Origin: Actinophytocola sp049647105
Lineage (GTDB): Bacteria; Actinomycetota; Actinomycetes; Mycobacteriales; Pseudonocardiaceae
DNA: 64,000 nt
Direction: 5' to 3'
NCBI RefSeq assembly: GCF_049647105.1
Contig: NZ_JBARWZ010000036.1
Location: forward strand, 1-64,000
A program made the position numbers and the translations under genes. The notes under the pieces are model-generated. The model saw nothing but the letters and a program-made list of their open reading frames with translations. It ran no database searches and was not told the origin of the DNA. Positions 23,401-32,002 of this stretch are shown here, one piece after another; position 1 is the stretch's first letter; each line of letters begins with the position of its first letter.

Positions 23401-25445
23401 AGCGGCGGCTCGGTGGCGAGGTCGAACGGCACCGACGCGAGGGTCTCGAGGTTCGCGGTGTCGTGCTCGGTCCAGGACGGGGCCGCGTCGACGACCTGCT
23501 GCACCGGCGTGCCGTCCACGACAGGGAAGACCGTCCGCAACGCTTCGTGCCTGGCTACGACGTCACCGAGAGCGGTCCGGAGCGCGTCGCGGTTCAGGTC
23601 GCCGCCGAACCGGACGGTGATCGGGATCGTGTAGGTCGCGCCGCCCTCGACCTGGTCGGAGAACCAGATCCGGGCCTGCGCGGAGGACAGCGGCACCCGC
23701 TCGGGCCGTGGCCCCGAGGTCGGCGCGGGGCGGGCGGTCGCCGCCGAGCCGGTCAGTGCCGCGATCGTGGCCGGGGTGCGGGTCGCGAACACGTCGGCGA
23801 TCCGCAGCTCCACCCCGAGCGTGGCGCGCACCCGGCTGATGAGCGTCGCGACGAGCAGCGAATGCCCGCCCAGCGCGAGGAAGTCGTCGTCGACACCGAT
23901 CTCCGGCACGCCGAGCAGTTCGCTGAACAGCCCGCACAGCACGGCTTCGCGTTCGGTGCGTGCCTCGCCGCCGGAACCCGTCGCCAGCACGGGTTCCGGC
24001 AGCGCGGCCCGGTCGAGCTTGCCGGTCGGCGTCAGCGGTAACGCGTCCAGCGCCACCACGACCGACGGCACCAGGTGCTCGGGCAGCCGCTCGGCGGCGT
24101 ACGCCCGCAGATCGGTGCCGGTGTCGGTCACCGCGTAGGCGACGAGCCGCCGGTCGCCCGGCCTCGGTTCCCACACGGTCACCGCCGCCTGCCGCACGGC
24201 CGGGTGCGCGGTCAGCGCGGCCTGGATCTCGGCAGGCTCGACGCGGAAGCCGCGGATCTTGATCTGGTCGTCCGCGCGGCCGTGCAGCGTCACCACACCG
24301 TCGCGGCGCACCCCCAGGTCACCGGTCCGGTACATGCGTGTCCCCCGGCGGAACGGGTTCGCGACGAACCGCTCGGCCGTGAGCCCCGGCTGCCCGACGT
24401 AGCCGTCGGCGAGTCCAGGCCCTGCCATGAAGATCTCGCCTGCCGTGCCGTCCGGCACCGGCCGCAGGTCCGCGCCGAGCACGTACACGTCCTTGCCCGC
24501 CAGCGGGACGCCGACCGGCACCGAGGGCAACGCCGTGTCGGCGGGGGTGATCCGGTGGCACAGTGTGAAGATCGTGTTCTCGACGGGGGAGTAGCCGTTG
24601 ACCAGCCGCACGTCCGGGTACCGGGCAAGCAGCGTGGCGAGGTGCTCGCGTGACGGCGCCTCGCCGCCGGTCATCAGTTCGCGGACCCCGGCGAGTGCGT
24701 CCGGGTACTCGTCGACGAGCAGGTTGAGCAGCCCGCACGAGACGTGCAGCGTGGTCACCCGGTGTTCGGTCAGCAGGCGCGCGATCACCGATGGCTCGGG
24801 TGTCTCACCCGGCTGCAGCACGCACACCGCGCCGGACAACAGGGGCCCGAACAGCTCCAACGCGAACGCGTCCCACGACACCGGCGAGCACTGCAACCAC
24901 ACGTCGCCGGCCGCGAAGTCCACATAGGACTGGCCGAGCAGGGTGGCGGTCAGCGCCCGGTGCGGGGCGGCGACGCCCTTCGGGGTGCCGGTGGACCCGG
25001 ACGTGAACATGACGCACGCGAGGTCGTCCGGCCCGACGGTCACCGGTGGCGGGACATCGACCATTCCGGTCGAAGGCGCGACCGTGGTGCACTCGTCGAA
25101 CCCGTTGTCGGTGACTACGACCCGGACCCCGGCCTGCGTGCACACGGCGGCCAGGCGGCTTGCCGGGAACCGGGGGTCGAGCATCGTGTACGCCGCGCCC
25201 GCCTTCAGGACGGCGAGTACCGCGACCACCATGTCCACGCCACGCGGCAGGCACACGCCGACGACCGCGCCCGGCCGCACGCCGTGCGCGACGAGGTCGT
25301 GGGCCAGCCGGTTCGCCCGGCCGTCCAGTTCGCCGTAGCCGACCGTGCCGTCCTGGGTCACGAGTGCCGTCGCGGCCGGGGCCGCAGAGGCGACCGAGGC
25401 GAACACGTCGTGCACGCCGCCCGCCACCACCGATTGCTCGCTCAT
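11469..25445 (-). CDS. Nonribosomal peptide synthetase 1: A-T loading module and four C-A-T modules (modules 1-5)
   Basis: A 4658-residue synthetase that begins directly with an adenylation domain (FTSGSTGTPKG near residue 147) and so starts the chain. Carrier GGHSL motifs sit near residues 526, 1533, 2546, 3562 and 4601. Condensation motifs HHIAGDG or HHIAADG lie near 701, 1709, 2727 and 3746, all intact. Pocket residues by alignment to GrsA: modules 1, 3 and 4 DALHMGGIF, module 2 DALYMGGIF, module 5 DALFMGAIY. These resemble the Val-type pattern DALW-GGTF but with His at 278, so hydrophobic residues are likely and the exact substrate is open. The five A domains share long near-identical stretches (LLGQSYVDFA, SPVSWDAFALELFGPLL), pointing to module duplication or conversion. 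There is no E, MT or Cy domain. The start ATG lies 40 bases after mbtH with GGAGA upstream. Confidence 0.96.
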
Positions 25446-25485
25446 GTCGCTGTCCGTCTCCGGGTCTTCCGTCGTGATGGGGAGG

Positions 25486-25695
25486 TCAGCCGCGGAGCGC
25501 GGCGAGGCTCGCCGGCCGCAGGTCGGTCCAGTTGGTGTCGACGTAGGCCAGTGCCGCGTCGCGGGTGTCCGGGCCGTGCACCGTGGTCCAGCCCGCAGGC
25601 ACCGCGATCGACGCGGGCCACAGGGAGTGCTGGTTCTCGTCGTTCACCAGCACGAGGTAGCTGGCGTCGGTGTCCTCGAAGGGATTCGTGCTCAT
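25486..25695 (-). CDS. MbtH-like NRPS chaperone
   Basis: A 69-residue MbtH-family protein. It binds adenylation domains and supports their folding and aminoacyl-AMP formation. The signature is complete: N-x-E-x-Q-x-S-L-W-P, then P-x-G-W, and NWTDLRP near the C-terminus. The start ATG has AAGGAG seven bases upstream. It is the first gene after a strong intrinsic terminator and lies 40 bases ahead of NRPS 1, so it heads the assembly-line transcript. Confidence 0.96.
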   Translation of the reverse strand: MSTNPFEDTDASYLVLVNDENQHSLWPASIAVPAGWTTVHGPDTRDAALAYVDTNWTDLRPASLAALRG

Positions 25696-25716
25696 CCCGT
25701 GGCTCCTTGTGTTGAC

Positions 25717-25736
25717 CGGTAAGGGAAGCGATACCG
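25717..25736. promoter_or_regulatory. Inverted repeat ahead of mbtH (candidate operator)
   Basis: The 20 bases read CGGTA, 10 spacer bases, TACCG: a 5-base inverted repeat between the upstream terminator and the mbtH ribosome site. The half CGGTAAGG recurs in a similar repeat ahead of the roadblock operon at 33451. Two promoters of one cluster sharing a palindromic half-site suggests a common regulator, but no regulator gene lies within the cluster. Short repeats also occur by chance. Confidence 0.3.
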
Positions 25737-25791
25737 AAAAACTACGGCCGCCCGACCGCCCGTTCCGGCAGTGGAACGGGCAGTCGGGCGG
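25737..25791 (-). terminator. Strong intrinsic terminator after the amidase gene
   Basis: Arms at 25748-25766 and 25773-25791 pair over 19 bases with a 6-base loop. The only imperfection becomes a G-U pair in the minus-strand RNA. Reading the minus strand, five T follow six bases after the stem (AAAAA at 25737-25741 on plus). This is a classical rho-independent terminator 24 bases after the amidase stop codon, so the precursor operon and the MbtH-NRPS operon are probably separate transcripts. Confidence 0.85.
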
Positions 25792-25815
25792 CGGTTGTTG
25801 CGGCGGAACTGCCGC

Positions 25816-27198
25816 TCAGACGAGCGGCACGGGCCGTGGCCCGCACACGGTCGCCACGGCCTCGGCGACGGCGAGCGTCGTCTCGGTGGCGGCGGGCCCG
25901 AACACCGAAAGGCCGACGGGCAGCGGCCCGACCGAGCCCATGGGCACGGTCACGTGCGCGAGCCCGGCGAGTGCGGTGTAGGTGGACGTGCTGCGCACGA
26001 TCGGCGGCGGCACCGACGGGTCCACCGGCCACGCCGGGCTGCTCGTCGGCGCGACGATCGCGTCCAGGTCCCCGAGCGCGGCGGTGACTTCCGCCTGCGC
26101 CCACGCGCGTGCGGTGGCCCGCTTCGCGACCGCGTCGGCGCGAGCGTCGTCGGTCACGGCGGCGGCCAGCTCGAACAGCTCCTGCCCGAAGAGCGCCGAC
26201 TCGACGGGGTCCGCCCGGTTGGCGGCGATCAGCGCGTCGAGCGTCTGGGGTGCTCCCGGCCGGGTGGCGAGGTAGTCCTCCAGCGCGGGCCGGAACTCCG
26301 CGACCAGCGCGTCGAGCGCGCCGACCAGCACGGGCCCGTCGAAGCTCAGGTCCACCGGCACCACGGTGATCCCGGCGGCGCCGAGGTCGGCGACGACCCG
26401 GTCGGCCACCGCCAGTACCTCGGCGTCCATCCGCCTGCCGGGCCAGTACCCGACCCGCAACCCGGTGACCGGGGGCGCCGATGGCATGCCGAGTGCCGCG
26501 AGGACGTGCGCGGCATCCGCGACCGACCCGCACAGCACGCCGACGGTGTCCAGCTCCGGCGAGATCGGCACCACCCCGCGCGAGGGCAGCAACCCGCGCG
26601 ACGGCTTGACCCCGACCACGCCGTTGACGGCCGCGGGGCACACGATCGACCCGTCGGTCTCGGTGCCGAGCGCGACCGGCGCCATCCCGGTCGCCACCGC
26701 CACCGAGGAACCCGACGACGAGCCCCACGGGCTGTGGCCGGGCGCGAACGGGTTCGCGGTCTGCCCGGTCACCCCCGACCAGCCCTCGATCGCCGCCGTG
26801 GAACGGAAGTTGCCCCACTCGGTCATCGCCGTCTTGCCGACGATCACCGCACCGGCCGCGCGCAGCAGCGCCACCACGTCCGCGTCCCGCACCGGCGGTA
26901 CCGGCAGCAGCCGCGACCCGGCCGTGGTGGCGAGTCCTGCGGTGTCGATGTTGTCCTTCACCAGCACCGGTATGCCCTCGAGGGGCCGCGCGGTGCCGGT
27001 GGCGAACCGGCGGTCGCTGTCCCGCGCGCACGCGGCGGCGCCGGGGTCGAGCGCCACGATGGCCTTCACCGCCGGGTCGACGGCCGCGATCCGCTCGTGG
27101 CAGCGGGCCAGCAGGTCCACCGCCAGGAACGAACCGCGGGCGAGTCCGTCCCGCAGGACCGGCAGGGACGGCCACACGGGCGTCAGTACGTCAGTCAA
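25816..27198 (-). CDS. Amidase signature family hydrolase
   Basis: A 460-residue amidase-signature enzyme that hydrolyses a C-N amide bond. The Ser-cisSer-Lys triad is visible: Lys about 81 in VLVKDN, cis-Ser about 160 in GSSSGSS, and nucleophile Ser about 184 in TDGSIVCPA. The preferred start is TTG at 27198, which overlaps the exporter stop and has GGAGG six bases upstream; a GTG at 27219 would add seven residues. In a peptide cluster it could remove an acyl or aminoacyl protecting group, or hydrolyse an amide in a precursor (inference). It ends the upstream operon at a strong terminator. Confidence 0.88.
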   Translation of the reverse strand: MTDVLTPVWPSLPVLRDGLARGSFLAVDLLARCHERIAAVDPAVKAIVALDPGAAACARDSDRRFATGTARPLEGIPVLVKDNIDTAGLATTAGSRLLPVPPVRDADVVALLRAAGAVIVGKTAMTEWGNFRSTAAIEGWSGVTGQTANPFAPGHSPWGSSSGSSVAVATGMAPVALGTETDGSIVCPAAVNGVVGVKPSRGLLPSRGVVPISPELDTVGVLCGSVADAAHVLAALGMPSAPPVTGLRVGYWPGRRMDAEVLAVADRVVADLGAAGITVVPVDLSFDGPVLVGALDALVAEFRPALEDYLATRPGAPQTLDALIAANRADPVESALFGQELFELAAAVTDDARADAVAKRATARAWAQAEVTAALGDLDAIVAPTSSPAWPVDPSVPPPIVRSTSTYTALAGLAHVTVPMGSVGPLPVGLSVFGPAATETTLAVAEAVATVCGPRPVPLV

Positions 27199-28432
27199 GG
27201 CGGGCCTCCCGCAACGCACGCGCCGACCAGTAGACGGCGGCCGCGGCGAGCGCGAGCACCCCGTGCGCCACCATGGTCGTGGTCAGCCCCAGCCACTGGA
27301 TGGCGCCGCCGATCGCCGCGTTGCCCAGCGGCGGCGCGGCGAACACGACGAGCGACATGATCGACATGACCCGGCCGCGCACCGAGGTCTCCGTGGCGCG
27401 CTGGATCTGCGACACCAGCACCACCCCGAGCTGCGCGCTCACCAGGCCGAGCAAGGCGTAGCAGGCGATCGCGGCGACGGTGGCGTGCACGTGCCCGAGC
27501 GTCACCAGCACCGCGGCCTGCACCAGCAGGCTCGCCATCGCCACCGGGCCGGCGTGCCTGCCGACCGGCCGCACCAGACCCCACAGGAACGCCGCCGTAG
27601 CGCCGACAGTGAACGCGGACAGCAGCAGGCCCGCGCCGGTCACCCCGGCGCCGATGCCGTCGGCCACCAGCACCAGCCCGATGTTCACCGGGCCCGCGCT
27701 CGCCAGCTCCGCGAGCCCCACCACCAGCACCAGCCGCCGCAGCTCACGGTGCCGTGCCACGTGCCGGAACCCCTCGGCGACCCGCGTGACGAACCGGGGC
27801 CCGGCGACCGCAGCCTTCGCGGGCACCTTCTCCCGGAACCGCGACACGGCGAGCGCCGACACCACGAAGCTCGCGGCGTTGGCCACCGCGACCGCGGCGA
27901 CCCCGCCGAGCCCGACCAGGAAGGCGCCGACCGGCCCGCCCGCCGCCTGCCCGGCCCGCAACCCCACCAGGTACAGGGAGTTCCCGCGCACCAGGTCCTT
28001 CTCCGGCAGCAGCAGCGGCCGCAACGCCCCCGACGCGGGCACGAAGAACGCGCTCAGCAACGTCAGCCCGGCCGCGGCCGCCACCAGCACCGGCACCGAC
28101 GGCCCGGTCACGAGGACCGCGACCGCCGCGGCGAGCATGACCACACACCGGCCGAGGTCAGTGCCGACCATGACCCTGGCAGGCCCGCGCCTGTCGGCGA
28201 GTGCGCCGCCGACCAGCATGGTCACGATCCTCGGCAGCCCGGCGATGGCCAGCACCGCACCAGCGGTCGCGGGCCCGGCCACACCGACCACAGTGGACGC
28301 GAGCGCGATCATCCATGCCGCGTCACCGATCGAGGACAACCCGACCGCCGCCACGAACGACAGGTACCGCGCGGACAGCGGTCCGGGCTGGGTCTCCTGT
28401 GGCGGTCCGGATCTCGCCGTCTCCACGGTCAC
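27191..28432 (-). CDS. MFS exporter (EntS-like MFS_3 family)
   Basis: A 413-residue major facilitator protein with about 12 hydrophobic segments. The loop between segments 2 and 3 carries G-G-A-L-A-D-R-R-G-P, the usual MFS signature. It resembles the group that contains the enterobactin exporter EntS and many drug exporters, so it most likely exports the peptide product and gives self-protection. The start chosen is GTG at 28432, which overlaps the preceding stop (GTGA). The reading frame remains open further upstream, but that part lacks hydrophobic character and lies over the FMN gene. Confidence 0.88.
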   Translation of the reverse strand: MTVETARSGPPQETQPGPLSARYLSFVAAVGLSSIGDAAWMIALASTVVGVAGPATAGAVLAIAGLPRIVTMLVGGALADRRGPARVMVGTDLGRCVVMLAAAVAVLVTGPSVPVLVAAAAGLTLLSAFFVPASGALRPLLLPEKDLVRGNSLYLVGLRAGQAAGGPVGAFLVGLGGVAAVAVANAASFVVSALAVSRFREKVPAKAAVAGPRFVTRVAEGFRHVARHRELRRLVLVVGLAELASAGPVNIGLVLVADGIGAGVTGAGLLLSAFTVGATAAFLWGLVRPVGRHAGPVAMASLLVQAAVLVTLGHVHATVAAIACYALLGLVSAQLGVVLVSQIQRATETSVRGRVMSIMSLVVFAAPPLGNAAIGGAIQWLGLTTTMVAHGVLALAAAAVYWSARALREARLD

Positions 28433-29697
28433 CGGACCGGCTCCCGCTCGGGTGTCATGGCCGGGAGCTCGCCCGGGAACCACAGGTCGTCGCTGGTCAG
28501 CGCCGCCGCGTGGTACTTGCCGAGCGCGCTCACCAGCAGTCGCGCCTCCAGGGCCAGCGCCTCGACCAGCCTGCGCAGACCGGCATCGGCGTCGGTCTCG
28601 ACCGCCAGCAACGCCGCCCGGCCCAGCCCGACCGCCCTGGCACCGGCCGCGAGGCACTTCACCGCGCGCAGTCCTTCCCAGATCCGGCCCGACACGAGCA
28701 GGCAGCCCGCCGGGGTGCCGATCCGGCGCAGGCACTCGGCGAGCGGCAGCCCGACCCCGCTCAGGAACGCACGCGGCGCCCAGCCGCTGCCACCCTGTGC
28801 GCCGTCGACCGTCACCGAGTCCGCGCCCGCGGCCCACGCGACCCGCGTCGCCGCACCGACGTCCCGGCCGGGCGGCAGCTTCACCCACACCCGTGCGCGC
28901 GGGAAGTTGTTGCGCATCAACCGGATCTGCTGCCGCAGGATCTCCTCGGTGAACGTGCCGGGGCTCGCGCTGCGCAGCAGCGGTCCGTCCGCACCGAACA
29001 CCGGCTCGACCGCGAACTGGTCGGCCAGCCGCGCCGCCTCACCCGGCGCCACGACCGTCATGCCACCCAGGCCCGGCTTCGCGCCCTGCCCGACCTTCAG
29101 CTCGAACCCGAGCCGGCCCGACTCCAGGAGCGGCCGGGCCGCGGGGTCGCTGTAGACCAGGTTCCACACCTCGGCGTCCGCGTCCTCGGTGCTCTGCTGG
29201 ACCACGACACCGCCGAACCCGTCGGGCGCCGCGTCCGCGTACGCGGTGATCCGCGCGAGCAGTGACCGGCCGCCCGTGTCGTCGAGCCTGCCGTACCCGC
29301 TGACCGGCACCACGTTCTCGCCGACCACCATCGGCAGCCCGAGCGCACCGGCCTGCGCGCTCGCCGCCACGCCGAGGTCCCTGCTCGCGACCTGCGTCGA
29401 CCCGAACGCCGACAGGTACACCGGCAGCGGCGCGGCGAACCCACCCACGTCGGTGGCGAGGTCGACGTCGCCGTACAGCGGCTCACGCGCCAGGTCGATC
29501 AGCTTCTCCAGGCGCTCCGGCACGAACACCGGCGGCACCAGCGACGCCCCGTCGAGCGCGTCCCCGGAGATGGCCTCTGTAGCGCCGAGCAACGTGGTGC
29601 CGTAGGACTCCACGTCCGGGAACACCGCCGCGGTACCCACGCGTGCGCGCTCGCGAACCGACTCCTCCGGGAATCCGGGCGCTGTCAGTCCACTCAT
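28429..29697 (-). CDS. Glutamate-synthase-like FMN protein lacking Fe-S cysteines
   Basis: A 422-residue TIM-barrel flavoprotein matching the FMN (synthase) domain of glutamate synthase. It has KVGQGAKPGLGG near residue 200, a DGAQGGSGWAP stretch near 298, and a phosphate-binding strand with SGRIWEG and GARAVGLGRAAL. It lacks the amidotransferase domain, the GXGXG domain and the C-x5-C-x4-C cluster ligands that normally follow the last motif. It therefore probably cannot take electrons as glutamate synthase does. Start ATG 29697 overlaps the stop of the asparagine-synthetase-like gene. Lying between that gene and the exporter in the methylaspartate operon, it may oxidise or reduce the modified amino acid or an imine of it; the reaction is unknown. 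Confidence 0.8.
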   Translation of the reverse strand: MSGLTAPGFPEESVRERARVGTAAVFPDVESYGTTLLGATEAISGDALDGASLVPPVFVPERLEKLIDLAREPLYGDVDLATDVGGFAAPLPVYLSAFGSTQVASRDLGVAASAQAGALGLPMVVGENVVPVSGYGRLDDTGGRSLLARITAYADAAPDGFGGVVVQQSTEDADAEVWNLVYSDPAARPLLESGRLGFELKVGQGAKPGLGGMTVVAPGEAARLADQFAVEPVFGADGPLLRSASPGTFTEEILRQQIRLMRNNFPRARVWVKLPPGRDVGAATRVAWAAGADSVTVDGAQGGSGWAPRAFLSGVGLPLAECLRRIGTPAGCLLVSGRIWEGLRAVKCLAAGARAVGLGRAALLAVETDADAGLRRLVEALALEARLLVSALGKYHAAALTSDDLWFPGELPAMTPEREPVR

Positions 29698-30698
29698 GGC
29701 GCTACCACTCCCGGCACCTTCGGGTAGGCGCTCGCCTGCCACACCGAGTCGAGCCCGGCCACGTAGCGGGTCAGCCGCTCCAGTCCGATGCCGAAACCGG
29801 CGCTGCCCGGGATGCCCTCCCGCACCATCTGCAGGTACCAGCCGTACTTCGCCGGGTTCTCGCCCGTCTCCCGCATCCGCGCGACGATCGTGGCGTAGCG
29901 GTACTCGCGCTCGCTGCCGCTGCACAGCTCGCCGTAGCCCTCCGGCGCCAGCAGGTCGAAGTTGCGCAGGTAGCCTGGGCGCTCGTCGCTCTCCCGGTCG
30001 TAGAACCCGCGCGAGCCCTTGGGGTAGTCGGTGAGGAAGAACGGCTTGCTCGCCTTGGCCGACAGCATCGCCTCCCCTTCCCAGTCGATCTCCGCGTCGG
30101 CGCTCTGCGGGTGGCCAAGCGCGTGCAGGTCGGCGACCGCGGCCTCGTGCGTGCGGCGCTCGAACGCGGTGCCGGACAACAGGTCCGCGAACGCGTCGGC
30201 GTCGCGGCCGAGCACCTCCAGCTCGGCGGCGCGGCGCTCGACGACCCGGCGCACCACGTGCCCGACCACGCCCTCGGCGACCCCCATCGCGTCCTCGCGG
30301 GAGGCACCCGCCCACTCCACGTCGATCTGGTGGAACTCGGCGAGGTGACGGCTCGTGTTGCTGGTCTCCAGTGGCTCCAGCCGCACGTTCGGCGCGATGC
30401 AGAAGATCTTGTCGAACGCGGTCAGCGACGCCTGCTTGTAGAGGATCGCGCTGGTCATCAGCTTGTAGCGGTGGCCGTAGTAGTCCACGTCGACCTGCTT
30501 CGCGCCGCGTGCGCCAGGGTCGGTGACCGGGCCGATGATCGGCGGCAGCAGCTCGGTGAACCCGTGGTCGCACAGGTACTCCCTGGCCGCGGTCAGCATC
30601 GTGTGCTGCACCAGCAGCGTCGCCTGCGTGGTGGGGGAGGACAGGTGCTCGCGAGGGCTCGCGGGCAGGTGCGGGGTCGCCGCGGTGGTGCTGTCCAT
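29694..30698 (-). CDS. AsnRS-like asparagine synthetase (class II aaRS paralogue without anticodon domain)
   Basis: A 334-residue class II aminoacyl-tRNA-synthetase catalytic core related to AspRS/AsnRS. Motif 2 has R-L-E followed by ETSNTSRHLAEFHQID near residues 110-127. Motif 3 is GFGIGLERL near 300. It starts straight into the catalytic domain, without the OB-fold anticodon-binding domain. This matches the archaeal AsnRS-like asparagine synthetases, which convert aspartate to asparagine with ATP and ammonia. In this operon, behind the mutase that makes 3-methylaspartate, the likely substrate is 3-methylaspartate and the product 3-methylasparagine or an activated aspartyl-AMP derivative (inference). 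It starts 23 bases after the mutase epsilon gene. Confidence 0.82.
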   Translation of the reverse strand: MDSTTAATPHLPASPREHLSSPTTQATLLVQHTMLTAAREYLCDHGFTELLPPIIGPVTDPGARGAKQVDVDYYGHRYKLMTSAILYKQASLTAFDKIFCIAPNVRLEPLETSNTSRHLAEFHQIDVEWAGASREDAMGVAEGVVGHVVRRVVERRAAELEVLGRDADAFADLLSGTAFERRTHEAAVADLHALGHPQSADAEIDWEGEAMLSAKASKPFFLTDYPKGSRGFYDRESDERPGYLRNFDLLAPEGYGELCSGSEREYRYATIVARMRETGENPAKYGWYLQMVREGIPGSAGFGIGLERLTRYVAGLDSVWQASAYPKVPGVVAP

Positions 30699-30721
30699 GA
30701 GGTTTCCTTTCCGGGTGGGGT

Positions 30722-32002
30722 TCAGCCGAGGGGGAGTGGGTCGAGCTGGGCGGCCGCGGCCTGCTCGATGGCCGCGTCGTCGAACCGGCGCTCCACATGG
30801 GACAGTGCGCGGAGCAGGCCCGTCGCGGTCGCGTCGTGGGAGCCGCCCGCGTCGGCGATGCCGCGCAGGGGCAGCGCACCGAGGCGGGACCAGCGCAGGT
30901 GCCCGTCGCGGTCGACGAACGCGCGGGTGGCGCCGGGGTTGTCGGGGTGCAGGCAGTACGGCACGTCCAGGTAGCCCATCCTGACCGCCCGGATCAGCGC
31001 CGTGCCGAGGTCGTCGTCGAGCATCAGCACCGCGTCCACCAGTGCCCGCGCCTCCGCGAGCACCCCGGTGTCCTGAGTGGACGGTTGATACCGCGCACTA
31101 GCCGCCGCGGCGGCGGCCGTCCGCAGCGCGGCGACGTTCTCCTCGATCGTGGGGATGCGGTGCGCCTCCGCGACCGTCTTGACGATCAGCCTGGCCGAGC
31201 CCGTGCGGACCGCGAGCCGTGCCGCCTCCGCCAGCAGTGCCGTCGCGCCGTGCGGGGTGCGTGGGAAGACCCCCATGTAGGTGTAGATCACCACGTGCCA
31301 GTCGTCGCCTGCGAGGTGCTCACCGGCGAGGGTCCGCAGTGCCAGTACCGCCTCGGCGTCCTGATCCGGGTGGGTCTGCTGGGCGTAGCTCAGCGACACG
31401 CTGCGTACGCCGTGCCGCTGGAAGAACACTCCTTCGAGGACGCTGATCGCGACGAGCAGGCTGGGTGGGCACAGCTGCCCGAGCATGCAGCCGCCGAACG
31501 ACTCGAGGTGCGGCTCCAGGCCGTCCTCCCGCAGAGTGGCGAGCAGCAGGCACGACTCACGCCACGCGCGCACCGCCTCGGACACCGGCACGCGGCTGTA
31601 GGGCAGGCAGTACGACAGCGGCCCGCCCTCGGTGGCGTACAACCCGGCCGCGATCGAGGCGGTGACGATGTCCTGCGGCCGCGCCGACCCGTGGCGGACC
31701 TGCACCGGGAAGTCGTCGCCCGCGATCCGATCGACCACGGCACGCGTGGTGTCCAGGGGGTAGGCCACGATCGGATACCCGTTGAGGTCGTCGCCCGCCG
31801 CGAGTGCGGCCCGCGCCGTCTCATGGCTGCCGACCCTGGTGTAGCTGTCGAGGGTGATCGTGCCGACCGCGGTGGTACCCGAGTCCCGCACCGCGGCCAG
31901 CCCGCGGCGCATCTGCCGGGGCGACCCGAAACCCATGCGCGGCTGGACGACGAGCCCGCCTGCGGCCGCAGCCTCGGCGACGTACCGCCCGAACCCGGTC
32001 AC
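30722..32002 (-). CDS. glmE: Glutamate (methylaspartate) mutase epsilon subunit
   Basis: A 426-residue catalytic TIM-barrel subunit of coenzyme B12-dependent glutamate mutase, which rearranges L-glutamate to (2S,3S)-3-methylaspartate. Recognisable segments are VQPRMGFG, LNGYPIVAYPLDTTR, VRHGSARPQDI, EGGPLSYCLPYSR and ESFGGCMLGQLCPPSLLVA, all typical of the family. It is somewhat shorter than the clostridial fermentation enzyme (about 480 residues), like the copies used in secondary metabolism. GTG start at 32002 overlaps the sigma-subunit stop, so the two subunits are coupled. Relatives supply methylaspartate for friulimicin and the starter units of vicenistatin-type macrolactams (family knowledge). 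Confidence 0.92.
   Translation of the reverse strand: MTGFGRYVAEAAAAGGLVVQPRMGFGSPRQMRRGLAAVRDSGTTAVGTITLDSYTRVGSHETARAALAAGDDLNGYPIVAYPLDTTRAVVDRIAGDDFPVQVRHGSARPQDIVTASIAAGLYATEGGPLSYCLPYSRVPVSEAVRAWRESCLLLATLREDGLEPHLESFGGCMLGQLCPPSLLVAISVLEGVFFQRHGVRSVSLSYAQQTHPDQDAEAVLALRTLAGEHLAGDDWHVVIYTYMGVFPRTPHGATALLAEAARLAVRTGSARLIVKTVAEAHRIPTIEENVAALRTAAAAAASARYQPSTQDTGVLAEARALVDAVLMLDDDLGTALIRAVRMGYLDVPYCLHPDNPGATRAFVDRDGHLRWSRLGALPLRGIADAGGSHDATATGLLRALSHVERRFDDAAIEQAAAAQLDPLPLG

Noticed and set aside
25696..25740. Iron box (IdeR/DmdR type) that would mark a siderophore cluster
   Set aside because: No TTAGGTTAG-type palindrome is present, and no hydroxamate or catechol genes or siderophore uptake genes are in the window.
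28433..28888. N-terminal extension of the MFS gene
   Set aside because: The extra 150 residues are Arg/Gly-rich and overlap the FMN gene. The membrane protein begins at the GTG overlapping the FMN stop.
29698..30879. Extension of the FMN gene over the asparagine-synthetase-like gene
   Set aside because: The frame is open by composition only. The ATG at 29697 overlapping the previous stop fits the family N-terminus.
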